Shown one piece after another: positions 1-9,810 of a DNA stretch of 64,000 nucleotides (its first letter is position 1; each line of letters begins with the position of its first letter). The DNA is taken from NCBI GenBank assembly GCA_003996215.1, contig QJPP01000003.1, positions 2,108,001 to 2,172,000 on the forward strand, read 5' to 3'. This DNA comes from Jaltomata sinuosa (taxonomy: Eukaryota > Streptophyta > Magnoliopsida > Solanales > Solanaceae). A program made the position numbers and the translations under genes. The notes under the pieces were generated by a model. It was not told where the DNA came from. It saw nothing but the letters and a program-made list of their open reading frames with translations, and did no database searches.

Positions 1-197
1 TCAATTGATATATTTTTAATATTTATTTTCCTTAATTAGAAAAATGTAACTTCCCCTAAATTTCCTCAACTAGTCCCTAAAATAATGCAGGAAACTACTG
101 AAGAATCATTTTTTTCCTTTTCTAATATCTTATCTTTCTTTCTTATATTTTTCTTATTTTGGCAAGTTTATTTTTTTTTATCTTTTTTCTTTTTGAT

Positions 198-293
198 ATT
201 CAAATTTTAATATTACACGTACTATTTCAACATATTATAGACATCATTCAAATTTTAATATTACACGTACTATTTCAACATATTATAGACATC
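198..293. repeat. 48-bp tandem duplication
   Basis: Two almost identical 48-bp copies begin at 198 and 246, each starting ATTCAAATTTTAATATTACA. The period is a multiple of three, so an open frame passes through both copies and gives a repeated 16-residue hydrophobic string. It looks like a recent replication-slippage product, not a coding repeat. Confidence 0.85.
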
Positions 294-1122
294 ATTAGTA
301 GTGTTTATATGATATATGTGACAAATCATATATTATCGGTACAAATTAAGTATGACATATGCATATTATATTTATATATGATTATTTATTTATATATTAT
401 ATTTATGTATGATATATTATATTTATTTATTTGTATATTATATTTATACAATTTATTTTTTGATATAATATACATTTACCGATGTATAATAATTGGAATT
501 TTTTTTTGGCTGAGTAAGATGATTGTGGCACCATAATATACGTCCACTTCACGTTGTATTTGATTAAATAATGATGCGGATTCTTATAAATAAGAGATAT
601 AAATTATGCTATTTATGAAACGATGCAAAAGTTAGTCACTTACACAATTAACTATATAAATATGTTGTAATATGTTGTATATATATTAAAAATCTCAAAA
701 ATAATTTATCCAACAGACAAATGTATAGCATTCTTTTAGAATGTGATCGTGTGGGGGTAAAAACTTTCAAATAGCCAAGTTATTAAAATTACTAAATGAT
801 AATTTAGGCGTGCACTTAATAATGATTGTCAAGTTGAAGTGTCTTTAGGTATTCTACCTTTTGAAGAACTTGCATTTTTTTTTTCATTTTGATTTTATCC
901 TTTAATATTAATTAAGTATTTCTAAGAAAATCATTTAACGTGGGTAGTACGACTAGTAGATAAAATAATGGGAAACGACTAATTTCTATTATTGACGATT
1001 TTTCAACGGAGCTATGCCCATTTCCACGAAGATTATTTTGACAGACAAGTTGTCTTTTGTTCACATGCTGGTAACAATAATCTAATCCCACAAATAGAAT
1101 AATGTCAGATGAATGGAGGAGT

Positions 1123-1130
1123 ACATAAAT
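1123..1130 (+). promoter_or_regulatory. TATA-like element of epimerase gene 1
   Basis: ACATAAAT lies 37 bases before the start codon. It sits at the same place as TGTATAAG in gene 2 and GCATAAAT in gene 3, inside a promoter block that all three genes share (CTAATCCCACAA, then GGAGGAGT). The match to a TATA consensus is weak, and the call rests on position and conservation. Confidence 0.35.
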
Positions 1131-1166
1131 TCAAAAGTTGTCATTAACACACTCTAAAAAACAACT

Positions 1167-3471
1167 ATGTCTTCAAAGATTAATTTGTTCATCTTTTTGT
1201 TCTTCATTTTTCATCTGTTTGCTTCCCCTAGTACTGTTGCAGGGCACAAGATAGGAATCTATGAGTTAAAGAAAGGAGATTTCTCTATAAAGATTACTAA
1301 TTATGGTGCCACAATCATCTCCGTTCTTCTTCCTGATAAGAATGGTATGTACTCTATCTGTCTTTTTACCTTGCTGATGTGTAAATCTGTAATCTTTTCT
1401 GCTATTCCTTGAAGAAATAACTAGTCTTATCTTTTCTTGATGCCTTCCAGGTAAATTAGGTGATGTTGTTTTGGGATATGACACCATTGAAGAATACAAG
1501 GTTAGTTCACTTTATTCTGTTCATTGTATTTGAATGTGCCTATTCCAATTTTCCCTTTTCTAAAAACTTTCTTTGATTGCCTTCTATTTTATTACATTTC
1601 ATTCTGGCTCTGAGTCTCATAAGTCAATAACACGGGTTTCTTCAATCATGGCCGGCTCAAGGACAAAATGCAATTAAAGCATTTGCTTTAGGCACCGGAT
1701 GGGGAAAAAAAGCTATCCTTAATAGAAACTTCCAATTTTATGTTGATTTTTTATTTTTGGGATTTAGTTGAAGTTATTGAGATGATATGGTAATTTTATT
1801 CTCATCAATTAGTACATTTACCACCATTTTGAATTTTAATTTTTCCTCTTTTGCTTACATTTGTTTCTTTTCCCCACAAATTGTCTGCTATATCAGCTTT
1901 TCTCTTTGTCAGATTTGAGTGATATGTAGCTTAGAAAGTAAATCCTTTGTATCATAGATGTCTGAATTTTATGAAATTGAAGTTTAAAGCCTCTTATAGA
2001 GATTTAGTTTTAAGTCACCAAATCCTTTAGGCTTTAGCCGCCACTGCTTGAAATTGTACTTCTTTCCTAACAAACACCGCGCCCCTAGCCTATAATATAA
2101 GCTAAAACACTCCCATCTTTTGGATTGATGTGAAGTACATTGAAGAAAATTTAGCCCCGCTTGTTTTCACCTATGAAAGTAACTTGGTGCAGAATGGCAC
2201 AAGTTATTTTGGAGCCACCCTTGGAAGGGTTGCTAACCGGATTGGTGGTGCTCAATTTACTCTGAATGGAACCCATTATAAGCTTGTTCCCAATGAAGGC
2301 AAAAACATGTTACATGGTACTCTCGTTACATTTCCTTTTACCTCTGATTTCTCTTCAACTTTTACCTCCATTACCCAAATTTCCTTTCTGTTTCTAATGT
2401 AATTAAAACTTCGAAAATATAGGTGGCCCTAAAGGATTTAGCAAAGTTGTCTGGAAGGTGAACAAGTACGTGAAAGATGGTCCCCGTCCTTACATAACTC
2501 TAACATACTTCAGTGCTGATGGTGAAGAAGGTAAGTCTTGGTATTCCATACCTGATATTACTCCTTTCGTTTCAATTTATGCGTTGTAGTTTGATTAAAC
2601 ACGAAATTCAAGAAAGAAAGACATTTGGAACTCGTGGAATTTAAACATGTCAATAGATTTTTGTGGCTATAAAAGCATGCCATTAAAGATAAAATAAGAA
2701 ATTTAAAGTTAAATTATCTCCAAAAATAGAAATGTGTCATTGTTTTCTGGACGAACTAATGAGGAAATAGCATGACGTAAAATAGAATAGATGGAGTAAT
2801 TTCTTTTTGAATAACACTAATGAATTGAATAAACTCCACTGCTTTCTTATGTAGGATTTCCTGGTGATGTTCTTGCCTCTGTTACTTTTGCATTAAAAGA
2901 TCCTTACAAACTTAGTGTGGTATTTAAGGCAAAAGCACTGAACAAGGCCACTCCAATTAACCTGTCTCACCACCCTTACTGGAACATTGGTGGACATAAC
3001 AGTGGCGATATCTTGTCCAACGTTATTCAAATCTTTGGATCACACATCACCTTAGTTGATAAAGAACTCATTCCCACAGGGAAAATTGCCCCCGTCAAGA
3101 ACACACCCTATGATTTCCTGAAACCCCGTAAAGTGGGGAGCAGGATCAACAAACTCCAAAATGGATATGACATCAACTATGCACTTGACAGCACTGCAAA
3201 AATGAAACCCGTGGGGATAGTTTATGATAAGAAGTCTGGAAGAGTGATGGATGTAAAAGCATCTGCACCTGGTGTTCAATTCTACACTTCAAATTGGGAT
3301 AAGAGTATGAAAGGGAAAGGTGGATTTATGTATCAGCCTCATGCAGCCTTGTCTTTGGAAACTCTAGTGTTCCCCGACGCTGTGAATCACCCAAATTTCC
3401 CCTCGTCAATTGTGAATCCGGGAGAGAAATACGTCCACTCAGTGTTGTACACGTTCTCTATCAAAAAATAG
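1167..3471 (+). CDS. Aldose 1-epimerase (galactose mutarotase-like) 1, secreted
   Basis: Five exons: 1167-1344, 1451-1500, 2193-2316, 2423-2530, 2855-3471, all with GT-AG introns and consistent phase, giving 358 residues, normal for the family. The family interconverts alpha and beta anomers of aldoses such as glucose and galactose. Residues 1-25 form a hydrophobic signal peptide ending near VAG, so the protein should enter the secretory pathway. Family landmarks are NRIGG, His117 (LHG), His193 (SHHPYWN, expected acid), Asp259 (GYDINY) and Glu322 (LET, expected base). The segment after the catalytic Glu reads LETLVFPDAVN, whereas genes 2 and 3 have the usual LETQGFPDAVN, so this copy may have altered activity. 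It also lacks the final Tyr and has SNWDKSM where the others have ANFVIN. The start is the first ATG before the signal peptide. It is the first of three tandem copies. Confidence 0.92.
1625..2060. repeat. Transposon-like insertion in intron 2 of epimerase 1
   Basis: Intron 2 is much longer than the rest of the gene requires. It contains a GGCCGGCTCAAGG motif near its 5' side and ends in a GCCGCCACTGCTTG-type sequence. Gene 2 keeps a shorter version of the GGCCGGCTCAAGG part in the same intron, and gene 3 lacks it. I take it as a degenerate mobile element. The family is not recognised. Confidence 0.4.
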
Positions 3472-3595
3472 TAGGAATGCTTATATTTATTTGTTTCCAT
3501 CATTTCTTGTGTCTTTTGTATCTTCTGCATAAATTGACATTTCTGTCAAGGTTGTATGTTCTTTGTGACTAATTTAACACCTGAGGTTTGGACTC

Positions 3596-3601
3596 AATAA
3601 A
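3596..3601 (+). terminator. Possible polyadenylation signal, epimerase 1
   Basis: AATAAA lies 125 bases after the stop. Genes 2 and 3 have AATAAA closer to the stop, in GTGACAAATAAAACACCT. Gene 1 has ACTAATTTAACACCT at that place, so its ancestral signal appears lost and this later AATAAA may be used. Confidence 0.35.
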
Positions 3602-4324
3602 TGATAGTTCTGTTTTGTTTTTGTTTTTCTAGAACAAAATCAAATTTTGTAACTCTGTATCAAGTTAATAGTCCGCGATGAGATTTATTTTACCTAAGAT
3701 GTGCTGTTGACATTAATCCCATCGTACTCTTCTAAACATTATTATTGAACAGTACAATTAATGAATCCAGTTACTAAAATCTATCCAAACCATATTAACG
3801 AAGAATGAAATAGCGCAACCACAAAGCTATTACTTACTTTCCAAAATGAATTAGGTTCATAAAGGTACAAGCACAACTGACTAATCTTCGAGTTTATCCT
3901 GGACAGAATCAAAATTTTCTTCCAGAACCTGATTCCGCATTGCAGTAACTTGAAGGCTAGCATTTGAAAAATATTAGTCAGGACATGGTGGATCATGTGT
4001 CATCGAGTTTAATATATCTTTTATGCCAAATAATGGGACAAGTTTTGATTATTACCAGAATAGGAATCACGCCAACATGGGTGCCAATTTTGTATTCACA
4101 AGTCAACACAAACAGGTACTTGTGCAATTAACTATACTTAAATTAATATGAGACGGCTAACTTAACAGTTGACTCTGTCAATCTCAAGACTGGACACTCG
4201 GTTATTGTAATCTTCTACGGAGTTTTCCCATTTCCAGGCAGATTATTTGGCAGACAAGTTCTCTTTTGTTCACATGCAGGTAATAATCTAATCCCACAAA
4301 ATGCCAGATGAACTGGAGGAGTAC

Positions 4325-4332
4325 TGTATAAG
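4325..4332 (+). promoter_or_regulatory. TATA box of epimerase gene 2
   Basis: TGTATAAG begins 61 bases before the start codon, in the promoter block shared by the three epimerase genes. It is the best TATA match of the three. Confidence 0.45.
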
Positions 4333-4385
4333 TTCAAGGCTGAAGAAGCTGTCATTAAGACACTCTTAAACCACTGGAGTTGACT

Positions 4386-6356
4386 ATGTCTTCCAAGTTT
4401 AGTCTGTTGATCTGTTTGTTGTTCATTCTTCATCTGTTGGCTGCCGGTAGTGTAACAGGCCGCAAGATAGGAATTTATGAGATCAGAAAAGGAGATTTCT
4501 CTGTTAAGGTCACTAATTATGGTGCCACAATCATCTCCGTTCTTCTTCCTGATAAGAATGGTGAGTCTACTTGATCTATCCACCTTTAATCAAAGGTCTC
4601 GGGTTCTAGCCCTGGGAATGGGTGTTTTCCTCTTTAATGGGCCTCATATCGTATTATTCTGCCAATAGGGTACTGGATATCAGATGGTTAACAACAAATT
4701 CCATCTTTTGTAAAACATATTCCTATATTAGATCTGTTTTCTGCTACTCCTTGAAGTAATCTGTTTTATCTTGTCTTGATCCTTTCAGGAAAAATAGGTG
4801 ATGTTGTTCTTGGATATGACACCATTAAGGAATACAAGGTTAGTTCACTTTATTTATTCATTGTAATTGAATGCGTCTACTTCGGATCTGCTCTTTCCTA
4901 AAAGCTTTTTACTTCATATTCTATATAAGAAAAAAGAGAAACATAGAAAGGGAGGGATCTGTTTCAGTTGCTATTCCTTTCTTTGATTGCCTTCTATTTT
5001 ATTACACGTCATAGTCGTTCTGAGTTTCATGAGTCAACAGCACCGGTTCCTTGAATCATGGCCGGCTCAAGGTCAATGCAGTTAAATCCTTCGCTCTAGT
5101 CACCGAAATTTAAGTCCTTTACCCCCCCCCCCCCCGGCGCCCCCCTGCCTTAAATTGTACCATGTCAAAATCAAGAGTCATTTGACACTGTCTAATTGTA
5201 ATTCTTTCCTAACAAAGACCGCGTTCCTAGCCTAAAATATCTCAGCTAAATCTCCCATCTTTTGCATTAATATGAAGTACATTGATATGAAAGTAATTTG
5301 GTGCAGAATGGTACAAGCTATTTTGGAGCCGCCCTTGGAAGGTTTGCTAACCGGATTGGTGGTGCTCAATTTACTTTGAACGGAACACATTATAAGCTTG
5401 TTGCCAATGAAGGCGTAAACATGCTACATGGTACTCTCACTACATTTCCTTTTTCCTTTGTTTTCTGTTCCACTTTTACCCAAAATTTCCTTTCTCCGTC
5501 TCTGATGTAATTGAAACTTCCAAAATATAGGTGGTCTTAAAGGATTTAGCAAAGTTGTCTGGAAAGTAAGCAAGTACGTGCAAGATGGTCCCTGTCCTTA
5601 CATAACTCTAACCTACCACAGTGCTGATGGTGAAGAAGGTGAATCTTGATATATTTAACATATTCTATGACAAGACAATTAATTTATTTTTGAAGGACAC
5701 TATGAAATGAATAAACTCAATTGCTTTCTTATGTAGGTTTTCCTGGTGATGTTCTTGTCTCGGTTACCTATGCATTGAAAGATCACTACAAACTTAGCGT
5801 GGTATTTAAGGCAAAAGCTTTGAACAAGGCCACTCCAATTAACCTGTCTCACCACCCTTACTGGAACATTGGTGGTCACAACAGTGGCGACGTCTTGTTC
5901 CAGGTTCTTCAAATCTTTGCATCACACATCACCCCGTTAGATAAACAACATATTCCAACAGGCAAACTTTCACCTGTCAAGAACACGCCCTATGACTTCC
6001 TGAAACCCCATAAGGTGGGGAGCAGGATCGATAAAATCCAAAATGGATATGACATCAACTATGCACTTGACAGCACTGAAAAAATGAAGCATGTGGCGAT
6101 AGTTTATGATAAGAAGTCAGGACGAGTGATGGATATAAAAGCAACTGCACCTGGTGTGCAATTCTACACTGCAAACTTTGTCATTAATACGAAGGGAAAA
6201 GGTGGATATGTGTATCAACCTCATTCAGCCTTGTGTTTGGAGACTCAAGGGTTCCCGGATGCTGTGAATCACCCAAATTTCCCATCGACAATTGTGACTC
6301 CTGGAAAGTCCTACGTCCACTCCGTGTTGTATACCTTCTCCATCAAGAAGTACTAG
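4386..6356 (+). CDS. Aldose 1-epimerase (galactose mutarotase-like) 2, secreted
   Basis: Five exons: 4386-4560, 4789-4838, 5307-5430, 5531-5638, 5737-6356, 358 residues. Exons 2-4 are identical in length to those of the neighbouring copies. The N-terminus (MSSKFSLLICLLFILHLLAAGSVTG) is a clear signal peptide, so the enzyme is expected in the secretory pathway or apoplast. All family landmarks are present: NRIGG, LHG His, SHHPYWN His, GYDINY Asp, and LETQGFPDAVN with the catalytic Glu. The first ATG is taken as start, since it matches gene 1 and directly precedes the hydrophobic stretch. Intron 1 carries a SINE-like remnant and intron 2 a 14-C homopolymer. Anomer interconversion is a family assignment, and the natural sugar cannot be read from the sequence. 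Confidence 0.94.
4575..4690 (+). repeat. tRNA-derived SINE remnant in intron 1 of epimerase 2
   Basis: Contains a B-box-like segment (GGTCTCGGGTTCTAGCCC) followed by CTGGGAATGG and GGGCCTCATA. The same arrangement appears in intron 1 of epimerase 3 and in the complete SINE at 45.8 kb. The 5' part is eroded. Confidence 0.5.
5122..5135 (+). repeat. C14 homopolymer
   Basis: Fourteen consecutive C in intron 2 of epimerase 2, followed by GGCGCCCCCC. It is strongly out of character for this AT-rich sequence and a likely site of length variation or sequencing error. Confidence 0.9.
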
Positions 6357-6453
6357 AATGCTTATATTTAAGCCTTGTGTCTTTGTATCCCTCTTAATTT
6401 GTATCTTCTACTTAAATTGATACTTGTATCAAGGTAATATGTTCTCTGTGACA

Positions 6454-6459
6454 AATAAA
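6454..6459 (+). terminator. Polyadenylation signal, epimerase 2
   Basis: AATAAA about 100 bases after the stop, in a GTGACAAATAAAACACCT context that is repeated exactly downstream of gene 3. Confidence 0.5.
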
Positions 6460-6654
6460 ACACCTGACATTCAGGTACGATGTAATTCTGTTTTGTTCAT
6501 GTCGTTGGATGGAGTTTTCAAACACATTCCGTGAGTTTTTGGACATGATCTCACTGTTTTGGAGTGTACACTTTTATTGTTTTTGTCTTCTAAAACAAAT
6601 TATAATTCGTACTTGAGATTTTAATCTCATCACTTCATAAGAATAGTTCTCCGG

Positions 6655-6715
6655 ACTCCGCGCATAGCGGGAGCTTAGTGCACTTGGCTGCCCTTTATGC
6701 TTTTGGGTTGACCTT
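6655..6715 (-). repeat. SINE-like 3' fragment
   Basis: CGCGCATAGCGGGAGC followed by TTAGTGCAC and CTGCCCTT. The same block recurs in intron 3 of kinase 1 (13885-13980) and reverse-complemented in intron 5 of kinase 3 (35192-35265). It is typical of a short retroposon common in Solanaceae, recognised from memory only. Confidence 0.5.
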
Positions 6716-7145
6716 GTCCTAACTTGTAACTTACAGATGTAAAGACTTACATAGCTGAAAATGGGGAGAGTTTTCCTTCGGAGAAACCCGAATAGTCTTT
6801 AAGGAAAGCTCCAACTAATGTACAGAGCTTCTAAACTTTCTACAAAAGGAGCATTATACACTAAGATTTTGGTAATGTTAACTGTGATTGAGTTTAAAAT
6901 ATCTTTTATGTAAAATAATGCCTCAAGTTGTTATTAATAATTTCCAGAATAACAATCAAGCCGGCGTTGTTGCCATTTTTGTATTTGCAACTCAACACAA
7001 ATAATTACTTCTGCACATAAGTATTCATAAAATAAGGGGACGGCTAACTTTAATGTGTCAATTTCAAGAGTGTTCACTCATCTTTTGTTACTATTCAGAT
7101 TATAATCTAATCCCACAATGATGCCAGATGAAATGGAGGAGTTGT

Positions 7146-7153
7146 GCATAAAT
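7146..7153 (+). promoter_or_regulatory. TATA-like element of epimerase gene 3
   Basis: GCATAAAT begins 69 bases before the start, in the same shared block as in genes 1 and 2 (CTAATCCCACAA, GCCAGATGAA, GGAGGAGT). The match is weak, and conserved position is the main argument. Confidence 0.35.
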
Positions 7154-7214
7154 TCAAAGCTGAAGAAGTTGTCATTAAGACACTCCTAAAGCCTCAAAAC
7201 CACTGGAGTTAACT

Positions 7215-9105
7215 ATGTCAAAGATTAATTTATTGATCTGTTTGTTCATTTTTCATCTGTTGGCCGGCGCTAGTGTTACAGGGCGCAAGATAGGTATCTA
7301 TGAGATCAAGAAAGGAGATTTCTCTGTTAAGGTCACCAATTATGGTGCCTCAATCATCTCCGTTCTTCTTCCTGATAAGCATGGTATGTATTTTACCTTT
7401 TTTTATTCTCATCTTTCGACCACCCAGGAGTGTGGGTGAATGGATGAGATATCTCACTCTTAACCAGAGCTCTCGTGTTCAAGCCTTAGTAATAGGAAAA
7501 AAAACCTCAGGAATGTTTTCCCGTTTAACGGGTCGTGAATCTAAATTAGTCAGGCCAAATAAGGTACCAAATACCGGATGCTTAACCAAAAAATCCCATA
7601 TTTTCCTATTTTAAATCCGTTTTTGTTTCAACCTTCTTGATGTGCATGCGACTGTTTGTTTTCTGCTGTTCCTCAAAAAAATCAGTCTCATCTTTTCTTT
7701 GATCATTTCCAGGAAAAATAGGTGATGTTGTTCTTGGATATGACACCATCGAGGAATACCTGGTTAGTTCACTACAATTTGTTCATTGTATTTGAATGTC
7801 TATTCCAATTTGCCCTTTCCTAAAAACTTTCTTTGATTGCCTTCTATTTTATTATGTCATTCTGGTTCTGAGTCTCATAAGTCAATAGCACCAGTTCCAT
7901 GTACTGTGCCATGTCAAAAACCATCATTTGGCACCGTCTAATTATAGTTCTTTCCAAACAAACAACGCGCCCATGGCCTGTAATATCTCAGCTAAACTTC
8001 CCATCTATTGGATTGATGTGAAGTACATATGAAGGAAATTTAACCCCGTTTGTTCACTTGTGTACATAATTTAGTGCAGAATGATAAGAATTATTTTGGA
8101 GCTCTACTTGGAAGGGTTGCAAACCGGATTGGTGGTGCTCAATTTACTTTGAATGGAACGGTTTACAAGCTTGTCCCCAATGAAGGCAATAACACGATCC
8201 ATGGTACTCTCAATACATTTCCTTTGCTTTCTCTTCCACTTTTACCCAAATTTCCTTTTCTTTCTCTGATGTAATTAAAACTTTGAAAATATAGGTGGCC
8301 CTAAAGGATTTAGCAAAGTTGTCTGGAAGGTGAGCAAATACGTGCAAGATGGTCCTTGTCCTTACATAACTCTAACCTACCACAGTGCTGATGGCGAAGA
8401 AGGTAGATTTTTGTATTCCACAAGACAATTACTTTCTTATGACGAACAGTGCCCGTTGACTAAACTCTATTGCTTTCTTATGTAGGATTTCCTGGTGATG
8501 TTCTTGTCTCTGTTACCTATGCATTAAAAGATCCTTATAAACTTAGCGTTGAATTTAAGGCAAAAGCACTGAACAAGGCCACTCCGATTAACCTGTCTCA
8601 CCACCCTTATTGGAACATTGGTGGTCACAACAGTGGAGACGTCTTGTCCCAAGTTATTCAAATCTTTGCATCACACATCACCCCAGATGACAAACAACAC
8701 ATTCCCACAGGCGAAATTTCTCCTGTCAAGAACACACCCTACGACTTCCTTAAACCCCATAAGGTGGGGAGCAGAATCAGTGAACTCCAGAACGGATATG
8801 ACATGAACTATGCACTAGACAGCACTGAAAAAATGAAGCCCGTGGCAATAGTTTATGATAAGAAGTCAGGAAGAGTGATGGATGTACAAGCAACTGCACC
8901 CGGTGTGATACTTTACACTGCAAACTTTGTCATTAATATAAAAGGGAAAGGTGGATTTGTGTATCAGCCTCATTCAGCATTATCTTTGGAGACTCAAGGG
9001 TTCCCTGACGCCGTGAATCACCCAAATTTTCCATCGTCAATTGTGACTCCAGGAAACACGTACATCCACAACGTGATGTATACCTTCTCCATAAAAAAGT
9101 ACTAG
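7215..9105 (+). CDS. Aldose 1-epimerase (galactose mutarotase-like) 3, secreted
   Basis: Five exons: 7215-7383, 7713-7762, 8080-8203, 8295-8402, 8486-9105, 356 residues. The N-terminal signal peptide (MSKINLLICLFIFHLLAGASVTG) is two residues shorter than in gene 2. The landmarks NRIGG, IHG His, SHHPYWN His, GYDMNY Asp and LETQGFPDAVN Glu are all present. Two differences stand out: EEYL at the end of exon 2 in place of EEYK, and NDKNYFG in place of NGTSYFG at the start of exon 3, which removes a potential N-glycosylation sequon (NGT) kept in genes 1 and 2. Intron 1 carries a SINE remnant at the same site as in gene 2, so that insertion predates the split of these two copies. Confidence 0.94.
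7413..7575 (+). repeat. tRNA-derived SINE remnant in intron 1 of epimerase 3
   Basis: Has GTGGGTGAATGGATGAGA (A-box region) and CTCTTAACCAGAG followed by a degenerate B box (CGTGTTCAAGCC). It is the longer counterpart of the remnant in intron 1 of gene 2. Confidence 0.55.
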
Positions 9106-9810
9106 AATACTGGCTTATGTCTTTTGTATCCCTCTTAATATCATCTACTTAAGTTGATATATGTATCAAGGTTGTATCTTCTCTGTGACAAATAAAACAC
9201 CTATAATTTTGTTTCTAGTGTTTGGATGGAGTTTTCAAGAACATGTTTGTTTGATTGTTTGGACGTGAGTTTTCAAAATTCTATTGTCAAAATTCGTACT
9301 AGCTCCCTCTATTGTTTCAAACTAATGTTTCCATTCAGTCTTTTTATTCTCAGCAGTCCATAAAAATAGTTCACAGTTTGAATAACCCATAGGGGCCGGT
9401 CAGTTGGAGGGATAAAGGGGGTTATTCCGGTATAAAATTTGGGAGTAAATCTATCCTGTATTTAGTTGAGGGTATTACCTAAAACCAGGATAAATTCCAC
9501 AATCATAGGATTATCTTGGTTATAATGCCAGGATAACCTAGCTTTGAACTACACGACCTCTTATAGTAATATTGCTTTTTGTTTCTAATTGAGCTACTCC
9601 AAAAATAGCAAGAAACAAAAAGTTATTCTGCATGTCAAAACAGAAGTCTAATCTCCATATAACAAGTCTCAGTTTTCAGATAAGGAAGCACAAGAATACT
9701 AATTATTTACAGGTTCACAACAAATAAAGTTTCCCCTTCTGCTTCTAACATTCTATAAAGTCTTCTCATCAGCATAAATAGGCTGAGAAGAAAACTGAGA
9801 ACAGCAAAAA
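9106..9810. other. Intergenic region between epimerase 3 and kinase 1 (convergent)
   Basis: The two genes converge here. About 9390-9570 resembles a small transposon, starting GGGGCCGGTCAGTTGGAGGG and ending in a rough inverted copy (GACCTCTT). The rest is the 3' UTR of each gene. Confidence 0.4.
9191..9196 (+). terminator. Polyadenylation signal, epimerase 3
   Basis: AATAAA 86 bases after the stop, in the same GTGACAAATAAAACACCT context as gene 2. Confidence 0.5.

Larger units (their letters stand above)
1..1166. other. AT-rich intergenic region upstream of the first epimerase
   Basis: No gene is supported here. The first 600 bases are very AT-rich. They hold a 48-bp tandem duplication (198-293) and TATA-rich stretches whose apparent open frame has a low-complexity Ile/Leu/Tyr translation. 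The last ~150 bases (from about 1020) match the regions upstream of the other two epimerase genes, so they belong to the duplicated gene unit and probably hold its promoter. Confidence 0.6.
3472..4385. other. Intergenic region between epimerases 1 and 2
   Basis: Contains the 3' UTR of gene 1 and the upstream region of gene 2. From about 4200 it resembles the region before gene 1, including a shared GCAGACAAGTT...TTTTGTTCACATGC segment. No further gene is seen. Confidence 0.6.
6357..7214. other. Intergenic region between epimerases 2 and 3
   Basis: Holds the 3' UTR of gene 2, a SINE-like fragment (6655-6715) and the conserved upstream block of gene 3 from about 7090. No additional gene is seen. 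Confidence 0.6.

Noticed and set aside
159..536. 125-codon open frame on +
   Set aside because: Created by a 48-bp tandem duplication and TATATTTA-rich DNA. The translation is Ile/Leu/Tyr-rich low complexity with no domain.
2130..2192. ATG at 2130 as start of a separate epimerase fragment
   Set aside because: This is intron sequence. The acceptor at 2191-2192 joins exon 2 to exon 3 in phase, as in the other two copies.
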